64,000 nucleotides of DNA from contig NZ_JARICI010000015.1 of assembly GCF_029257255.1 (NCBI RefSeq), forward strand, positions 1 to 64,000, written 5' to 3'. Made by a program: the position numbers and the translations under genes. Below are positions 30,867-42,273 of this stretch, piece by piece (positions within the stretch are counted from its first letter, which is position 1; each line of letters starts with the position of its first letter). This DNA is from Sporosarcina sp. (lineage in GTDB: Bacteria; Bacillota; Bacilli; Bacillales_A; Planococcaceae). The notes beneath the pieces were generated by a model. It did no database searches. It worked only from the letters and a program-made list of their open reading frames with translations, and was not told the origin of the DNA.

Positions 30867-32021
30867 TCAATTCTTCGCATGCATTGCAAGAAATCGCCCT
30901 GAAAGGACCTCGTAAACGTAATTCCCTTCAGAAAGTTGATCCATACGATAGATATCTATGCGTTCTGCACGTAAAAAATCCACATACGAGCGGCAAGCCT
31001 CAAGTAGATTGACTTGTTCTCCTTCGAATTTTTTGGCGAATGAATGAAAAAATGACAGATCCAGCTGATGAGGTGACTTTCTGGTTTCACGAACAGCCGC
31101 TACAAGCAATAATTGCCATTCACAGTCCGATTGCTTGAATGCTTCCTGCCCCAGAACAGGAACTCCAATCCAAGCAGGGAGCTGAACCGGCTGAATACGC
31201 ATTTCATAGCATGCCCGCAAGAATTGATTGTGTATGCCCTTTTGATTGTAAGCGATGACAGTACGCAAATATTTGCGACGGGCAGATTGATAATGAAGGG
31301 TAAGCTCACGGATATCTGTTTGTCGGGGAGCAGAAGGAAGCGAAAATGGAACGGTCTGTTTATGCAAAGACAATGTTAAACGCCGAGCTGCATATGTCGA
31401 ACCTTGTAAATGAATTATCGGGCTTAGATAGTGGAATTTTTCACTATGAGGATGATAGGTAAGAAGGACGGACATTCGGTTATGTATTGGCCGAATAAAA
31501 AATTGAAGAAATGAAGATAAACGAAGAATAAGAGTGTCAGCAGAAGATGCGTGAACTGATTGAGGTGTCAGGATAATCCAAATGGGAAGCATAGACAATG
31601 TATAATAGCCTGCATTACGCTGCTGGACAAGCGTAATGGGAATTGTACTGCATTGGAATTCTACCGGCACTTCTGTGTTTTGCCAACGAACAAGCAGATC
31701 GGGCCGCTGCTTTATGTCTGGCAGAAACGGTTCCAACTCTACATCAAGTGCATGACTCGAAAACAATTCATACAGCTGACTTTTACCAAGCAAGTGTGCA
31801 GGAGATTCGCCCTCAGAAAAACTATCTCGGCAGGACGACTTCTGATAGTGAGCAAAATGTGGGATGACGACATTACCGACTTTCAAAAGCAACTGTTCTT
31901 TACATTGGGGACAATAAAAGGATTCTTGTTTACGCCACTCTCTTAAGCTTTCCAGGGATTGCGTTCTAGTTAGGATGACTAGTTTCCCTTCAACTGTTAG
32001 AGCTGTCAACAAGGACTTCAC
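30867..32021 (-). CDS. coiA: Competence protein CoiA-like
   Basis: YCPQCKEQLLLKVGNVVIPHFAHYQ; nuclease-like PVEFQCSTI; synteny. Confidence 0.88.
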   Translation of the reverse strand: MKSLLTALTVEGKLVILTRTQSLESLREWRKQESFYCPQCKEQLLLKVGNVVIPHFAHYQKSSCRDSFSEGESPAHLLGKSQLYELFSSHALDVELEPFLPDIKQRPDLLVRWQNTEVPVEFQCSTIPITLVQQRNAGYYTLSMLPIWIILTPQSVHASSADTLILRLSSFLQFFIRPIHNRMSVLLTYHPHSEKFHYLSPIIHLQGSTYAARRLTLSLHKQTVPFSLPSAPRQTDIRELTLHYQSARRKYLRTVIAYNQKGIHNQFLRACYEMRIQPVQLPAWIGVPVLGQEAFKQSDCEWQLLLVAAVRETRKSPHQLDLSFFHSFAKKFEGEQVNLLEACRSYVDFLRAERIDIYRMDQLSEGNYVYEVLSGRFLAMHAKN

Positions 32022-32080
32022 TCTCCTCTCTAATTTATCTTACAAATTTTCAGACTACTTAGCAAGCATTTTATAAAAAT

Positions 32081-32111
32081 AAAAAAGCTACCAGTATATC
32101 GGTAGCTTTTC
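32081..32111 (-). terminator. Terminator of mecA
   Basis: AAAAGCTACCGATATACTGGTAGCTTTTTT on the minus strand. Confidence 0.8.
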
Positions 32112-32117
32112 AGTATA

Positions 32118-32765
32118 TTATGCAAAATATTTATCGACTTGTTTGAATACATCAGATTCCATGACAACAGTACCATATTCTTCTAAACGGTGGATCGTCA
32201 GTTTGGACGGTGAACCAAATTCTGAAATCATGCTGGCAATATCTCTGGCGCGTTTAGTTTCAATGAGAGAGTAATCAAATCGCAAGTTTAGATAGTAACG
32301 ATTTTCGAATGCATATAGCTGAGTTTCGAACTCGTCATCCAAAGAAATCAGCTTAGCTGCAAGGGGAATCAGTTCGTCAAATTCATTGAACTTAAACAAT
32401 CTGTCCGTAAGCTGCACTTCTTCATCTTCCTCTTCAGATTCATTGAGTGCGTCAAAGATTGGATCAAATAACTCTTCCGGGTCTTCGATCCCAAAAGGAA
32501 ATTGGGAACTCTCAGCATTTTTCGGCAGATGCGCCCGGGTAACGATTACTTCGATTCCCTCATTCATCGCATTGACTTGAATCCATAGCGGACCTTCTAC
32601 TTCAAACTCTGTGTCGTCGCCTAATTCATCCATCATATCCCAAAAAAGCTCTTCACTCTTTTCGCGGTTATACCATACATCTTCTTTACTGAAGCCGCGA
32701 TCCTCAATATCCCCGTATGATAAATAAAACTTTACCGTATTTTCATTAATTCTCTCTATTTCCAT
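32118..32765 (-). CDS. mecA: Adaptor protein MecA
   Basis: MEIERINENTVKFYLSYGDIEDRGFSKEDVWYNREKSEELFWDMMDE. Confidence 0.95.
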   Translation of the reverse strand: MEIERINENTVKFYLSYGDIEDRGFSKEDVWYNREKSEELFWDMMDELGDDTEFEVEGPLWIQVNAMNEGIEVIVTRAHLPKNAESSQFPFGIEDPEELFDPIFDALNESEEEDEEVQLTDRLFKFNEFDELIPLAAKLISLDDEFETQLYAFENRYYLNLRFDYSLIETKRARDIASMISEFGSPSKLTIHRLEEYGTVVMESDVFKQVDKYFA

Positions 32766-32935
32766 CCCTTATCTCTCCCTTCTGTAAAACAGGCCTTCCC
32801 CTGTTATATAATTTACTCGCTTGCAATGCTTACTCTTACTATATGTCTACCAAACCGAATTCGAAAGGGTTTATTTCATTTGCCTAAGCATTCAAGCGAA
32901 AATCCTAGAGGAATCCAAGGGAAATTGAATTCAAA

Positions 32936-32985
32936 AAAGCTGATAGGCACAAATGTATCCAGTGTGTCGTCCCTATCAGCTTTTG
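32936..32985 (-). terminator. Terminator of spx
   Basis: AAAAGCTGATAGG...CCTATCAGCTTTT. Confidence 0.75.
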
Positions 32986-32993
32986 TATTTAGA

Positions 32994-33392
32994 TTAGTTT
33001 ACCATACGCCGCGCTTCGAGCAGCTGATAGGCTCTAACTTTTCTAGGTAGGAAACGACGAATCTCATCTTCATTGTATCCTACTTGAAGTCTTTTTTCAT
33101 CTAGAATGATTGGTCTTCTTAAAAGACCTGGATGCTCTTGAATTAATTCATATAACCGCTGTAGCGGCAGGCTTTCTACGTCGACATTTAACTTTTGGAA
33201 AATCTTAGATCGTGTAGAGATAATTTCATCTGTACCGTCTTCAGTCATGCGCAGAATTTGTTTGATTTCTTGAATATTCAATGGTTCAGAGAAGATATTA
33301 CGCTCTGTATAAGGAATCTCATGTTCCTCCAACCATGCTTTAGCTTTTCTACAAGATGTACAACTAGGTGATGTATAAAGTGTTACACCCAT
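32994..33392 (-). CDS. spx: Transcriptional regulator Spx
   Basis: [38 protein letters not shown]; CxxC; start ATG at 33392. Confidence 0.96.
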   Translation of the reverse strand: MGVTLYTSPSCTSCRKAKAWLEEHEIPYTERNIFSEPLNIQEIKQILRMTEDGTDEIISTRSKIFQKLNVDVESLPLQRLYELIQEHPGLLRRPIILDEKRLQVGYNEDEIRRFLPRKVRAYQLLEARRMVN

Positions 33393-33766
33393 TCCTGACA
33401 CGTCCTTTCTCACGGCTTGCGCTCATTTGGATTTAATATGTTTAGACTTTAATTTAGAATTATTATAATTTATCTTGATACTGCTCATTATACACATAAT
33501 CATTCTCAATTAATATAGTTTTTCAAAAAAACTTTTACGGAATTTCTACAATTATTTCATCAATAGAAATCTTCCATGAATCGAGATGTTTTCAGCAATA
33601 AATGAACATCTTTTCTTTTTATACCCCTTACCGATTTGATTTAAACCTGCTGCATAAAATTAATAGGATTCTCATTTAGATTTTTTCTCATTTACTGCTT
33701 CTCTTTCTTATAGTACGTACAGATGTACTGAAAGGTTTCATTTTAATTAGAAATTCTTTCAAGAAG

Positions 33767-33795
33767 TTGCATTTGTCAAGGCAAGCCGATATACT
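33767..33795 (+). promoter_or_regulatory. SigA-like promoter of the T-box leader
   Basis: TTGCAT-N17-TATACT. Confidence 0.65.
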
Positions 33796-33799
33796 TTTA

Positions 33800-34047
33800 A
33801 GTAATAAAACAACGGCCGTGAAGGAAAGAGTATTTTTGCCGCGATTTTCCCAGAGAGCTTGTACAAGGTGTGAACAAGCAAAATCGCCCAAAAGGAATGG
33901 GATCCTGAGCCTGATGGATGAACACAAGTACTCCATCACGTTTTCCACGTTACGGAACAGAGTGGCTTTTTTCAAAAGCAATTCGGGTGGTACCACGGTT
34001 CCCAACATCAATCGTCCCTATATCCAGGGAGGACTGATGTTTTTTTA
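33800..34047 (+). promoter_or_regulatory. T-box leader RNA, predicted tRNA-Trp responsive (specifier TGG)
   Basis: GAAGGAAAGAGTA 5' part, CCAGAGAGCTTG stem I bulge, AAAGGAATGGGATCCTGAG specifier region, T-box core GGGTGGTACCACGG (33985-33998), terminator CATCAATCGTCCCT...AGGGAGGACTGATGTTTTTTT. Confidence 0.92.
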
Positions 34048-34104
34048 TGCAGTTTTTTAGGTGAGTGGGTCTTAAGGCAGGTTTGGATTGATTATTATCC
34101 AGTT

Positions 34105-34203
34105 TGGGATTTAAAGCAAAGATGTGCTCATAACGCTTCGCTTTTAATCGCAGAAGTAATTGCTATTCCCGCAGGAGTCGCCCCACCCTCCGCTTCAATC
34201 CTA
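34105..34203 (-). repeat. Long-hairpin repeat copy C, partial, subtype with GCGATTAAAAGCGAAGCG arm
   Basis: Reverse complement reads GGATTGAAGCGGAGGGTGGGGCGACTCCTGCGGGAATAGCAATTACTTCTGCGATTAAAAGCGAAGCG. Confidence 0.8.
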
Positions 34204-34243
34204 GGTTTTGTTGTGGAAGGATGCAATAAGACCACTGAAGCTT

Positions 34244-34302
34244 TCTAACATCTGTGAAGTTTTGTAGATCACATAGTATATAAAGTATTCATGTCTCATT
34301 TG
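34244..34302 (-). repeat. Module M, copy 1
   Basis: Reverse complement CAAATGAGACATGAATACTTTATATACTATGTGATCTACAAAACTTCACAGATGTTAGA matches copies at 41968, 47501 and 58860. Confidence 0.88.
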
Positions 34303-34458
34303 CATATTTTAAATCCAAAAGGTAACTTGTTTGCAGTCTTGAATCATATCGATGCAAGTTTGTATTGATTTGGAACTTCTAACAGTATCTTTAGAATCAA
34401 AATTTATTTGCATAATAACTACAACGAACTCAACAAAGTATTTCACCACAAAAAATTA

Positions 34459-34586
34459 GGGATTGAAGCGGAAGACGGTCGACTCCGGGAGGATCAGGTC
34501 GACAGGTAAGACGACTTTGGGGAGCTCACGACCAAGTCGGCTTACCGCGGGCCCTCCGGAAAGCGTACCGTCTGAAGCGAAAATCA
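34459..34586 (+). repeat. Long-hairpin repeat copy D, upstream of trpS
   Basis: GGGATTGAAGCGGAAGACGGTCGACTCCGGGAGGATCAGGTCGACAGGTAAGACGACTT...AAGTCGGCTTACCGCGGGCCCTCCGGAAAGCGTACCGTCTGAAGCGAAAATC. Confidence 0.92.
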
Positions 34587-34620
34587 CCATGCCCAAAACC
34601 TTATATGCATACATTTTTAA

Positions 34621-35809
<1,189 letters not shown>

Positions 35810-35879
35810 ACTGATCCTCGCCTTTTCTGTTTTCTTTCAATATATGATTGAAGGAACCCATTTTAGACGAGCATACCAA

Positions 35880-35913
35880 AAACGGAAAGAGCCATGAGCT
35901 CTTTCCGTTTTTG
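35880..35913. terminator. Terminator of fabF
   Basis: AAACGGAAAGAGCCATGAGCTCTTTCCGTTTTT. Confidence 0.88.
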
Positions 35914-35917
35914 TATA

Positions 35918-37159
35918 TTAGATCTTTTTAAATATCAAGGAAGCGTTGTGACCACCAAATCCAAGCGAGTTGCTCATCGCGTAGGTGATATTTGCTTTAC
36001 GCGCTTCATTTACCACATAATCCAAATCACATTCAGGATCGGGCGTTTCGTAATGAATCGTCGGCGGAACAATGCCTTCCTGCAATGCTTTCACTGTGAA
36101 GATTGCTTCGATACCGCCAGCTGCGCCAAGTAAGTGACCAGTCATCGATTTCGTTGAGCTCATCATCAACTTATATGCATGATCCCCGAATACTGTTTTA
36201 GCTGCCATCGTTTCGAATAAATCATTATACGGCGTACTTGTTCCGTGCGCGTTAATATAATCAATTTGATTCGGCTCGATGTCCGCTTTCTTTAAAGCTT
36301 GTACCATTGCACGCGCGGCACCTTCTCCGCCTGGCGCCGGTGCCGTAATATGATGCGCATCTCCAGTCGAGCCGTATGCTACGATTTCTGCGTAGATCTT
36401 GGCTCCGCGTTTCACCGCATGCTCATACTCTTCCAGTATCAAGATTCCCGCACCTTCACCCATGACGAAACCGTCGCGGTTCTTATCAAACGGACGCGAT
36501 GCTTTTACAGGATCTTCATTCAATGAAAGTGCAGTGCTCGCAATGAATCCGGCAACAGCAAGTGACGTGATCGGCGCTTCAGTTCCGCCTGTGATCATGA
36601 CATCTGCATCTCCGCGCAGAATAACTTCAAATGCGTCTCCGATTGAGTTTGTACCTGAAGCACATGCCGTAACCGAACAAGAGTTAATTCCTTTTGCACC
36701 CGTTATAATCGAAACCTGTCCTGCTGCCATATCGGGAATCATCATTGGCACGAAGAACGGACTGACCCGGCGATAGCCTTTTTCAAGGAATGTGTTGAAC
36801 TGAATTTCGTGTGACTCCATGCCACCGATTCCAGAACCGATCCAGACACCTGTGCGGAGTGCTGTTTCATCATCCAGTTCAAGATCAGCATCCTTCATTG
36901 CCATCAATGCCGAAGCAACCGCGTAGTGAGTAAAGCGGTCCATTTTTCGTGCATCCTTACGTGAGACATACTGCTCGATATCAAAGTCTTTAACCTCAGC
37001 CATCACACGCACCGGGAATTTTTCTTGATCCAGGCGGGTCATGATATCGATACCTGATCTCCCTTCAATTACTGCATTCCATGAGTCTTCAGCAGAATTT
37101 CCTACTGGCGAGATACCACCGATTCCAGTTACCACTACACGTCGTTTTTCCAAGTTCAA
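35918..37159 (-). CDS. fabF: Beta-ketoacyl-ACP synthase II
   Basis: [43 protein letters not shown]. Confidence 0.96.
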   Translation of the reverse strand: MNLEKRRVVVTGIGGISPVGNSAEDSWNAVIEGRSGIDIMTRLDQEKFPVRVMAEVKDFDIEQYVSRKDARKMDRFTHYAVASALMAMKDADLELDDETALRTGVWIGSGIGGMESHEIQFNTFLEKGYRRVSPFFVPMMIPDMAAGQVSIITGAKGINSCSVTACASGTNSIGDAFEVILRGDADVMITGGTEAPITSLAVAGFIASTALSLNEDPVKASRPFDKNRDGFVMGEGAGILILEEYEHAVKRGAKIYAEIVAYGSTGDAHHITAPAPGGEGAARAMVQALKKADIEPNQIDYINAHGTSTPYNDLFETMAAKTVFGDHAYKLMMSSTKSMTGHLLGAAGGIEAIFTVKALQEGIVPPTIHYETPDPECDLDYVVNEARKANITYAMSNSLGFGGHNASLIFKKI

Positions 37160-37198
37160 ACTTCCTTTCTATCGTTAACTTTGTTAGTTAGTTACTGT

Positions 37199-38131
37199 TT
37201 ACTTACCCCATTTTATACATAGGGCACCCCAAGTCAAGCCGCTGCCGAATCCAACCATGACAATGACATCATCATCTTTGACACGGCCTTCCGCCAGATC
37301 ATCCACCAAGGAAATTGGAATAGACGCGGCAGACGTATTACCGTATTTATGAACGGACTTTGACATTTTCTCGACAGGCAGGCCAAGGCGTTCGCGTGCT
37401 GCTTCCATAATACGGATATTCGCCTGGTGAGGAATCAAAAAGTCTACATCTTCTTTTGCCAGACCTGCTTTTTCCGTAACAGCCAGTGCAGATTCACCCA
37501 TTTGACGAACAGCGAATTTAAATACTTCACGGCCGTTCATTTCAATGAATTTGTTATGCATTAAATACTTACCGCCTCCACCGTCAGCGCCCAATTCGAA
37601 CGAAAGAATACCTCTGTCGCCGCTTACTTTACCGACGACCGTCGCACCGGCTCCGTCGCCGAAAAGAACTGCAGTATTGCGGTCTTCCCAGTCTGTGATC
37701 TTGGATAATTTTTCTACACCGACCACTAATACATAATCATAAGTGTTCGATTCAACAAACTGTTTTGCAGTAACGACACCGTACATAAATCCGGCACAGG
37801 CTGCTGAAATATCCATCGCTGCAGCATTCTTTGCACCCAATCGCTCTTGTATCATTGTAGAAACAGAAGGAAACGAGTGGTCAGGAGTTACTGTCGCAAC
37901 GAGAATCAAACCGATCTGATCTGCACTGATTTCAGCTGATTCCAATGCCTGCTTTGCTGCTTCAAATGCCATGTCCGATGTGTTCGTTTGATCATCTGCA
38001 ATCCGACGTTCTTCTATCCCCGTACGTGAACGAATCCATTCATCAGATGTATCTATGCGTTTTTCCAAATCTTGATTTGTTACGACCTGCGGCGGATTAT
38101 ATTTTCCCATCCCTAACAATCCTGCTCTCAT
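37199..38131 (-). CDS. fabH: Beta-ketoacyl-ACP synthase III
   Basis: [25 protein letters not shown]; start MRAGLLG at 38131. Confidence 0.95.
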   Translation of the reverse strand: MRAGLLGMGKYNPPQVVTNQDLEKRIDTSDEWIRSRTGIEERRIADDQTNTSDMAFEAAKQALESAEISADQIGLILVATVTPDHSFPSVSTMIQERLGAKNAAAMDISAACAGFMYGVVTAKQFVESNTYDYVLVVGVEKLSKITDWEDRNTAVLFGDGAGATVVGKVSGDRGILSFELGADGGGGKYLMHNKFIEMNGREVFKFAVRQMGESALAVTEKAGLAKEDVDFLIPHQANIRIMEAARERLGLPVEKMSKSVHKYGNTSAASIPISLVDDLAEGRVKDDDVIVMVGFGSGLTWGALCIKWGK

Positions 38132-38160
38132 TTCATCTACCCCGTTCCTTATCATCTATT

Positions 38161-38179
38161 ATTAGTACCTGGTATTAAT
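38161..38179. promoter_or_regulatory. FapR operator upstream of fabHF
   Basis: ATTAGTACCTGGTATTAAT, one mismatch to the FapR consensus ATTAGTACCTGGTACTAAT. Confidence 0.88.
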
Positions 38180-38309
38180 TATAGAAGAAAATCGAACATT
38201 TTTCAATACAAGGACACTTTTTCGTCAAAAATAGTTCATATTATCATTTCATCGTTCAGATGTGCTATGGTATGATGTAGTTTGAAATAGACTAGTCGAG
38301 GTGAAAATC

Positions 38310-38492
38310 ATGCAATATATTATGACATTTGTTTGGTCGTTCTTATTAGTTTCCATGTTGAACTATGTTGCTGGTTCAATTGTAGGTACTGAATTTGACT
38401 TCATGGCGGGCGTTACCGTCTCAATCGTATTAGCTGTATTGGTTCTGATCATCACAGCTATTATTCCAGACGAGTCCCCGGCAGACGTTTAA
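38310..38492 (+). CDS. DUF2929 family small membrane protein (YjzD-like)
   Basis: MQYIMTFVWSFLLVSMLNYVAGSIVGTEFDFMAGVTVSIVLAVLVLIITAIIP; adjacent to fabH. Confidence 0.8.
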   Translation: MQYIMTFVWSFLLVSMLNYVAGSIVGTEFDFMAGVTVSIVLAVLVLIITAIIPDESPADV

Positions 38493-38501
38493 TCGAAAGC
38501 C

Positions 38502-38538
38502 AAAAAGCGTAAGCACTCTACAGTGCCTACGCTTTTTT
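38502..38538. terminator. Bidirectional terminator
   Basis: AAAAAGCGTAAGCACTCTACAGTGCCTACGCTTTTTT. Confidence 0.88.
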
Positions 38539-38545
38539 CATACCG

Positions 38546-40693
38546 TTATATCCTTCCGACCTGCACAACTAATTCCCCGTCCTGCATCGTCAATTGGATT
38601 CGTTCGCCTTCCTGCATACTGCCTTTAATGACTTCTTTCGCCACTTTCGTTTCCACATGACGCTGAATGAAGCGTTTCAGCGGCCGTGCACCGAAATCTG
38701 CATCCGCGCCTTCTTTGACAATCCAGTCCAGTACTTCATCGTCATAAACTAACAGCACATCCTGATCTGCAAGCCGCGCCACTAAATCGCCAAGCATTTT
38801 TCGGGTAATTGCTTTGAATGAATCAATCGTTAATGAGTGGAAGATAATGATATCATCCATCCGGTTCAGCAACTCAGGTTTGAAATGACGACGTAACTCT
38901 GCCATGATCAAATCTTCTTTTGCATGATCCTCATCATTCAAATTTCCATCCAAAAGATAAGCAGAACCTATATTCGAAGTCATGATGACGACTGTGTTCG
39001 TAAAGTTTACCAATCGTCCCTGACTGTCCGTGATCCGTCCGTCATCCAGAATCTGCAGTAAAATATTCGCGACATCCGGATGGGCTTTCTCGATTTCATC
39101 CAATAACACAACTGCATAAGGATTACGTCGAACAGCTTCTGTCAGCTGACCGCCTTCTTCATAGCCGATATACCCCGGAGGCGCACCGACAAGACGCGAC
39201 ACACTGTGTTTTTCCATATACTCAGACATATCAATCCGCACAAAATGGTCTTCTGAATCAAATAACGTAGCAGCCAGTGTCTTCGCAAGTTCCGTCTTAC
39301 CAACACCCGTCGGACCTAAGAATAGGAACGAGCCAATTGGTTTATTCGGATCCTGAATTCCTGCACGTGCGCGCCAAACCGCTTCAGTCACAAGTTGTAC
39401 CGCGTTATCCTGGCCAATGACGCGTTCTTTCAATGTTTCATGCAGGCGAAGCAATTTCTCCCGCTCACCTTCCACCAATTTTGTCACCGGAATGCCTGTC
39501 CAGCGTGCAACAATTGAAGCGATCTCTTCTTCCGTCACTTCTTCACGCAATAAACGAAGATCTTTACTGCCTTCAAGCGGACTTTCCAATGCTTTTAACT
39601 CTTTCTCCAACTCAGGAATCTTACCGTACTGTAATTCAGCAGCTTTATTCAAATCAAAACGACCCTCTGCTTCTTCCAATTCGCGACGATAACGATCCAA
39701 TTCTTCCCGCTTGCTTTGAACCTTTTTCAATGAAGCTTTTTCACTGTCCCACTGCTCCCGCATACCTTTCGAAGAATCTTTCAGCTCCTGCAATTCTTCA
39801 CGCAAAGCAGCAAGCCGCGTCTGACTCATCGTATCTTTCTCTTTGCGAAGTGCCTGCTCTTCAATCTCAAGCTGCATAATACGGCGTGTCACTGCATCCA
39901 GTTCCTGCGGCATGGAATCAATTTCGGTCCGGATCATCGCGCTCGCTTCATCAATTAAATCGATTGCTTTATCGGGCATAAAACGCTCCGTTAAATAGCG
40001 GTCTGACAGCGTTGCGGCCGCCACTAATGCACGGTCATGAATCCGCACCCCATGATGCAGTTCAAATCGCTCTTTCAATCCGCGTAAAATCGAAACTGTA
40101 TCTTCGACTGACGGTTCGCGCACCAAAACTTGCTGAAATCTTCGTTCAAGTGCTGCATCTTTTTCAATATACATCCGATATTCATCAAGCGTCGTCGCAC
40201 CGATACAGTACAGTTCTCCCCGCGCAAGCATCGGCTTCAGCATATTCCCCGCATCCATCGCGCCTTCCGTTTTCCCTGCACCGACAATCGTATGGATTTC
40301 ATCAATGAATAAAATGATTTCCCCATTACTTTCTTTTACTTGTTTCAATACACCTTTCAAACGCTCTTCAAATTCTCCGCGATACTTGGCACCCGCAATC
40401 AATGCACTCATATCCAGCTCAAAAATCTGTCGGTCCTTCAATCCTTCCGGTACATCACCTTTGACAATACGCTGAGCAAGTCCTTCAACGATTGCGGTTT
40501 TACCGACACCTGGCTCTCCGATCAGTACGGGATTATTCTTCGTTTTTCTTGATAAAATTCGTATGACATTTCGTATTTCTTCATCCCGGCCGATCACCGG
40601 ATCCATTTTACCGTTTTTCACTTCATCCACAAGATTCCGACCAAATTGCTCAAGAGGCGAGCGTTGGTCTTCCTGCATTCCATCCATACGCAT
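38546..40693 (-). CDS. clpB: ClpB-type AAA+ disaggregase lacking the N-terminal domain
   Basis: Starts near the first AAA module ([47 protein letters not shown]), has coiled-coil M-domain and second AAA module; ~715 aa versus ~860 for full ClpB. Confidence 0.88.
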   Translation of the reverse strand: MRMDGMQEDQRSPLEQFGRNLVDEVKNGKMDPVIGRDEEIRNVIRILSRKTKNNPVLIGEPGVGKTAIVEGLAQRIVKGDVPEGLKDRQIFELDMSALIAGAKYRGEFEERLKGVLKQVKESNGEIILFIDEIHTIVGAGKTEGAMDAGNMLKPMLARGELYCIGATTLDEYRMYIEKDAALERRFQQVLVREPSVEDTVSILRGLKERFELHHGVRIHDRALVAAATLSDRYLTERFMPDKAIDLIDEASAMIRTEIDSMPQELDAVTRRIMQLEIEEQALRKEKDTMSQTRLAALREELQELKDSSKGMREQWDSEKASLKKVQSKREELDRYRRELEEAEGRFDLNKAAELQYGKIPELEKELKALESPLEGSKDLRLLREEVTEEEIASIVARWTGIPVTKLVEGEREKLLRLHETLKERVIGQDNAVQLVTEAVWRARAGIQDPNKPIGSFLFLGPTGVGKTELAKTLAATLFDSEDHFVRIDMSEYMEKHSVSRLVGAPPGYIGYEEGGQLTEAVRRNPYAVVLLDEIEKAHPDVANILLQILDDGRITDSQGRLVNFTNTVVIMTSNIGSAYLLDGNLNDEDHAKEDLIMAELRRHFKPELLNRMDDIIIFHSLTIDSFKAITRKMLGDLVARLADQDVLLVYDDEVLDWIVKEGADADFGARPLKRFIQRHVETKVAKEVIKGSMQEGERIQLTMQDGELVVQVGRI

Positions 40694-40713
40694 AACCATC
40701 CACCTTTCATTTC

Positions 40714-40736
40714 TTTGACTTTGACTATCTTTGATT
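40714..40736. promoter_or_regulatory. CtsR-type operator with an additional half-site
   Basis: TTTGAC TTTGACT ATC TTTGATT; reverse AATCAAA-GAT-AGTCAAA-GTCAAA versus CtsR RGTCAAANANRGTCAAA. Confidence 0.65.
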
Positions 40737-40805
40737 AATTTAATTATAGATTATTTTATTAGAGATGTAAATGGATTTGCTTCGAATGAAAGGAGCAATT
40801 TTCAC

Positions 40806-40836
40806 CTAAAAAACCGCTCGCACAAGGCAAGCGGTT
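40806..40836 (-). terminator. Terminator of the RraA-family gene
   Basis: AACCGCTTGC...GCGAGCGGTTTTTT on the minus strand. Confidence 0.75.
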
Positions 40837-40843
40837 GCGAGGT

Positions 40844-41323
40844 TTATACGAGTTTTCTCGGTGCTACGACTACCCCGTCTTCATCTGCATAGACGTAGTG
40901 TCCCGGCGTCCATTCGACGTTACCGAAATGCAGTACTTCATTTGTTTGACCTTCGCCGCGCTTAATACTTTTCACCGGCATGCTGCCAATCGCCATGACG
41001 CCAATCTCTTGCGTGCCTAGATCCGCAGTGTCGCGCGCACAGCCATAAATAATAACACCTGCAAGTTTACGGTCCTGAGCAATTTCGCCAAGCATATCCC
41101 CCATCAATGCGCAGCGTTTCGAACCTCCCCCATCAACCACCAACACGTTGCCTTCTGGAATGGTCTGCAAAGCTTCTTTGACCAACACGTTGTCTTCAAA
41201 GACTTTGACTGTAGAAATCGGTCCCGAAAACCGCTTATGCTTGCCGTACGATTTGAACTCCATCGTACACACCTGCAGCTCCTCAATGAAATCATCACAT
41301 AAATCCGCTGTTTTAACTGACAT
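40844..41323 (-). CDS. RraA-family protein (putative 4-hydroxy-4-methyl-2-oxoglutarate aldolase)
   Basis: VVDGGGSKRCALMGDMLGEIA; GVIIYGCARDTADL; GHYVYADEDGVVVAPR. Confidence 0.9.
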   Translation of the reverse strand: MSVKTADLCDDFIEELQVCTMEFKSYGKHKRFSGPISTVKVFEDNVLVKEALQTIPEGNVLVVDGGGSKRCALMGDMLGEIAQDRKLAGVIIYGCARDTADLGTQEIGVMAIGSMPVKSIKRGEGQTNEVLHFGNVEWTPGHYVYADEDGVVVAPRKLV

Positions 41324-41390
41324 TTCCCTATTCCCCCTAAGTTAAATAATGTTTCATCCTTCATTAGTACGTATTCGACAAAGTTTGTCA

Positions 41391-41440
41391 TTTCCTTCTT
41401 TAAAGTTGTTGGAATTAGTAAGTTAATAGAAGTTGCGGTT
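41391..41440. repeat. Leader segment flanking hairpin copy E
   Basis: TTTCCTTCTTTAAAGTTGTTGGAATTAGTAAGTTAATAGAAGTTGC, near-identical to 41707-41756 and 47164-47213. Confidence 0.85.
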
Positions 41441-41441
41441 T

Positions 41442-41572
41442 GGGGATTTTCGCTTCAGACGGTACGCTTTCCGGAGGGCCCGCGGTAAGCCGACTTGGTC
41501 GCAAGCTCCCCAAAGTCGTCTTACCTGTTGGGCTGATCCTCCCGGAGTCGACCGTCTTACGCTTCAATCCCT
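41442..41572 (-). repeat. Long-hairpin repeat copy E
   Basis: GGGGATTTTCGCTTCAGACGGTACGCTTTCCGGAGGGCCCGCGGTAAGCCGACTTGG...CCAAAGTCGTCTTACC...GACCGTCTTACGCTTCAATCCCT. Confidence 0.92.
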
Positions 41573-41706
41573 AGTTTTTGTGGTGAAGTAGGGAGTGTGG
41601 TTCATTGTAGGCAATAAGCTGATAGACTCTCAATTCGAAACAGTCGTTCAAAACCAATGTCAAGACATACTAACTTTTAGACCAAGCGAATAGAGTAGGT
41701 TTGGCA

Positions 41707-41756
41707 TTTCCTTTTTAAAGTTGTTGGAATTAGTAAGTTGATAGAAGTTGCTGTTT
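41707..41756. repeat. Leader segment flanking hairpin copy F
   Basis: TTTCCTTTTTAAAGTTGTTGGAATTAGTAAGTTGATAGAAGTTGC. Confidence 0.85.
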
Positions 41757-41816
41757 GGGGATTTTCACTTCAGACGGTACGCTTTCCGGAGTCGACCGCC
41801 TTACGCTTCAATCCCT
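41757..41816 (-). repeat. Long-hairpin repeat copy F, internally deleted
   Basis: GGGGATTTTCACTTCAGACGGTACGCTTTCCGGAGTCGACCGCCTTACGCTTCAATCCCT; both ends present, apical arm missing. Confidence 0.88.
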
Positions 41817-41967
41817 AGTTAGAGTAGTGAAGTTAGAATGTATTGTTTCCTATCGTAAATAAGCTGACAGTGTTTTGTTTTAAAAAGCAGTTCAATGCTG
41901 AAAACATCAAGCAGTTCATTTAATCAAAGACTTGATCTCAAACTCCATACCGTCTTTCAGATATTGC

Positions 41968-42025
41968 CAATGAGACATGAACACTTTATATACTATGTAA
42001 TCCACAAAACTTCCCAGATGTTAGA
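41968..42025 (+). repeat. Module M, copy 2
   Basis: CAATGAGACATGAACACTTTATATACTATGTAATCCACAAAACTTCCCAGATGTTAGA. Confidence 0.9.
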
Positions 42026-42066
42026 TAATTGCAGTGACCTTACTGCATCTATTCACAACAAACGTA

Positions 42067-42194
42067 GGATTGAAGCGGAGGGTGGGGCGACTCCCGGAGG
42101 ATCAGCGTGAGTCTAAGACCCTGGACTGAGCGTAGCGAGGGAAGCGGCTTAGGCCACGCCCTCGGGAAAGCGCCCCAAGCCGAAGCGAAATCCC
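42067..42194 (+). repeat. Long-hairpin repeat copy G
   Basis: GGATTGAAGCGGAGGGTGGGGCGACTCCCGGAGGATCAGCGTGAGTCTAAG...CTTAGGCCACGCCCTCGGGAAAGCGCCCC...GAAGCGAAATCCC. Confidence 0.9.
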
Positions 42195-42235
42195 ACGACC
42201 AACAACAAGTAATCTTTCAACTCCTTTGAATACAA

Positions 42236-42264
42236 AAAAACCATACCCAAATGAGTATGGTCAG
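42236..42264 (-). terminator. Terminator of the MIP18-family gene
   Basis: ACCATACTCATTTGGGTATGGTTTTTTT on the minus strand. Confidence 0.8.
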
Positions 42265-42273
42265 AATTGCTTA

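Noticed and set aside
41895-42110. 71-aa ORF as an annotated gene
   Set aside because: It spans module M and runs into a hairpin repeat; treated as a repeat-associated frame, not a supported CDS
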